A DNA stretch of 64,000 bases from Burkholderia arboris (lineage in GTDB: Bacteria > Pseudomonadota > Gammaproteobacteria > Burkholderiales > Burkholderiaceae): the NCBI RefSeq assembly GCF_902499125.1, contig NZ_CABVPX010000015.1, positions 122,798-186,797 on the forward strand. The letters run 5' to 3'. Made by a program: the position numbers and the translations under genes. The notes under the pieces were generated by a model. The model worked only from the letters and a program-made list of their open reading frames with translations, made no database searches and was not told where the DNA came from. Shown here piece by piece: positions 62,674-64,000 of the stretch; the stretch's first letter is position 1, and every line of letters begins with the position of its first letter.

Positions 62674-64000
62674 TGGACGAGCGCGCGCGCCCCTCCCCCG
62701 TCGCCCGCCGCCTGCACGCGTGGCGGCAGCGCGCGGTGCTCGTGTGGCTGCTCGCGCTCGCCGCCTGTGGCGTCGCGATCGGGCGCGCGCACTTCACGGC
62801 CGACCTGTCCGCGTTCCTGCCGAGCTCGCCGAGCGCCGGGCAGCGCGTGCTCGTCGACCAGTTGCGCGACGGCATCGTGTCGCGGCTGATCCTCGTCGCG
62901 ATCGACGGCGGCGATGCCGTCACGCGCGCCGCACTGTCACGGCGCGTCGCCGGCGCACTGCGCACCGACCCGCAATTCGCGGCCGTGCACAACGGAGAAG
63001 CCGCGAACGACGCGCGCGACCGGCAGTTCGTCTTCGATCACCGCTACCTGCTGAGCCCGGCCGTCACGCCGCAGCGCTTCAGCGCCGACGGCCTGCACCA
63101 GGCGCTCGGCGACAGCCTCGACCTGCTGAGCTCGTCAGCCGGCCTCGTCGCCAAGGCGATGCTGCCGCGCGACCCGACCGGCGAAGTCACCGCGCTCGTC
63201 GACCAGCTCGACAGCGCGGCCGAACCCGCGAGCCGCGACGGCGTGTGGGCGTCGCGCGACGGCACGCGCGCGGTGCTCGTCGTGCAGACGGCCGCCGCCG
63301 GCTCCGATACCGACGCGCAGGCGCGCGCGATCGACACGGTGCGCCGCGCATTCGCCACGGCGAAGCAGGCCGTGCCGAATGCGGCCGCGACCACGCTCGC
63401 GATGACGGGCCCCGGCGTGTTCTCGGTCGACACGCGAGACACGATCCGGCATGACGTCGAGCGCCTGTCGACGGCGAGCGTCGTGCTGATCGTCGCGCTG
63501 CTGCTCACGCTGTACCGTTCGCCGCGCACGCTCGCGCTCGGGCTGTTGCCGGTGCTGACGGGTGTCGCGGCCGGGATCGCGGCGGTCAGCGTCGCGTTCG
63601 GCACGGTCCACGGGCTGACGCTCGGTTTCGGCACGACGCTGATCGGTGAAGCCGTCGACTATTCGATCTACCTGTTCGTGCAATCGGCGCAGGCCGGCAC
63701 GCGCGTCGCCGCGCGCCCGGGCGACGCGACACGCGCGTGGGTCGCCGCTTACTGGCCGACGATCCGGCTCGGCGTGCTGACGTCCGTGTGCGGTTTCGCG
63801 TCGATGCTGTTCTCCGGGTTCCCGGGCCTCGTGCAGCTCGGGCTGTATTCGATCGTCGGACTGACGGCCGCCGCACTCGTGACGCGCTTCGTGCTGCCGC
63901 ACCTGCGCGGCGAGCATGTCGCGATCCGCGACGTGTCGCGCGTCGGCGCGGTGCTCGCGCGGGCGGCCGACGCCGCGCCGCGGCTGCGCAGGCCGCTCGC
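62673..64000 (+). CDS. MMPL/RND-type exporter of the pigment cluster (partial)
   Basis: The first 442 or so codons of a large membrane transporter. One helix near residues 20-40 (AVLVWLLALAACGVAIG), a periplasmic domain, then a helix run (ASVVLIVALLLTLYRSPRTLALGLLPVLTG; GLTLGFGTTLIGEAVDYSIYLFV) with a motif like GEAVDYSIYLF of MMPL proteins. Such exporters move the lipid-linked aryl polyene. ATG 62673 overlaps the previous stop (TGATG). It continues past the window. Confidence 0.85.
   Translation, partial: MDERARPSPVARRLHAWRQRAVLVWLLALAACGVAIGRAHFTADLSAFLPSSPSAGQRVLVDQLRDGIVSRLILVAIDGGDAVTRAALSRRVAGALRTDPQFAAVHNGEAANDARDRQFVFDHRYLLSPAVTPQRFSADGLHQALGDSLDLLSSSAGLVAKAMLPRDPTGEVTALVDQLDSAAEPASRDGVWASRDGTRAVLVVQTAAAGSDTDAQARAIDTVRRAFATAKQAVPNAAATTLAMTGPGVFSVDTRDTIRHDVERLSTASVVLIVALLLTLYRSPRTLALGLLPVLTGVAAGIAAVSVAFGTVHGLTLGFGTTLIGEAVDYSIYLFVQSAQAGTRVAARPGDATRAWVAAYWPTIRLGVLTSVCGFASMLFSGFPGLVQLGLYSIVGLTAAALVTRFVLPHLRGEHVAIRDVSRVGAVLARAADAAPRLRRPL

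Overview
The window looks like a stretch of the large chromosome of a Burkholderia cepacia complex or closely related beta-proteobacterium. Base composition is uniformly GC-rich, which produces very long antisense open frames. Gene families and gene order are typical of that group: lptD divergent from amgK-murU, a ubiE/ubiJ/ubiB block, a five-gene beta-oxidation operon, an lldR/lldEGFP lactate locus and a chorismatase-containing aryl-polyene pigment cluster. This assignment is inference from reading, not from a database search. I saw no tRNA, rRNA, CRISPR or phage structural genes.

Layout. 1-2744: start of lptD, then amgK and murU (cell-wall sugar recycling). 2824-6761: Atm1-type ABC exporter, YciA-like thioesterase, a nitrate-reductase-associated protein, fdhD. 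6799-13878: a TetR-led fatty acid degradation operon on the minus strand. 14079-18934: clsB-like phospholipase D, nudB, aspS, a DUF502 protein, an FmdB zinc ribbon. 19030-24765: methyltransferase, ubiB, ubiJ, a Tim44-domain protein, ubiE, DUF971 and HIT proteins. 24851-31813: a giant FAD/Fe-S oxidoreductase, ilvA, queF.

31814-34824 is an accessory insert with visibly lower GC than its surroundings. On the minus strand it carries a small ORF, a DUF1493 gene, a peptidoglycan amidase gene and a secreted cysteine-containing protein, in tight or overlapping order. A 914-bp IS5-family element with a TAA target duplication has landed about eleven codons into the amidase gene. Decayed partial copies of ridA and of the queF 3' end sit at the right edge of the insert, while intact copies lie outside it.

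34869-39751 holds a VOC protein and a D-amino-acid module (RpiR regulator, D-aminoacylase, RidA, divergent D-serine-deaminase-like enzyme) with a 21-bp palindrome in the divergent promoter. 39907-47949 is mixed: DJ-1/PfpI protein, MarR and a DHA2 efflux pump, EcsC (with a 42-bp in-frame tandem duplication), esterase, CHRD protein, a candidate small RNA, class II aldolase and a PLD lipoprotein. 48164-53724 is the L-lactate utilisation locus, and 53840-54601 an M48 lipoprotein protease.

54804 to the right edge is a two-armed aryl-polyene (xanthomonadin-type) pigment cluster. The minus arm encodes ACP, ketoreductase, an FkbO/Hyg5/XanB2-type chorismatase and a glycosyltransferase. The plus arm encodes a membrane protein, an AMP-ligase fused to a hotdog dehydratase-like domain, an LpxL-like acyltransferase, a LolA-like carrier and an MMPL/RND exporter, with overlapping stop/start codons. 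The ketosynthases are not in view and presumably lie past base 64000. This cluster and the IS-interrupted amidase locus are the most interesting parts of the window.
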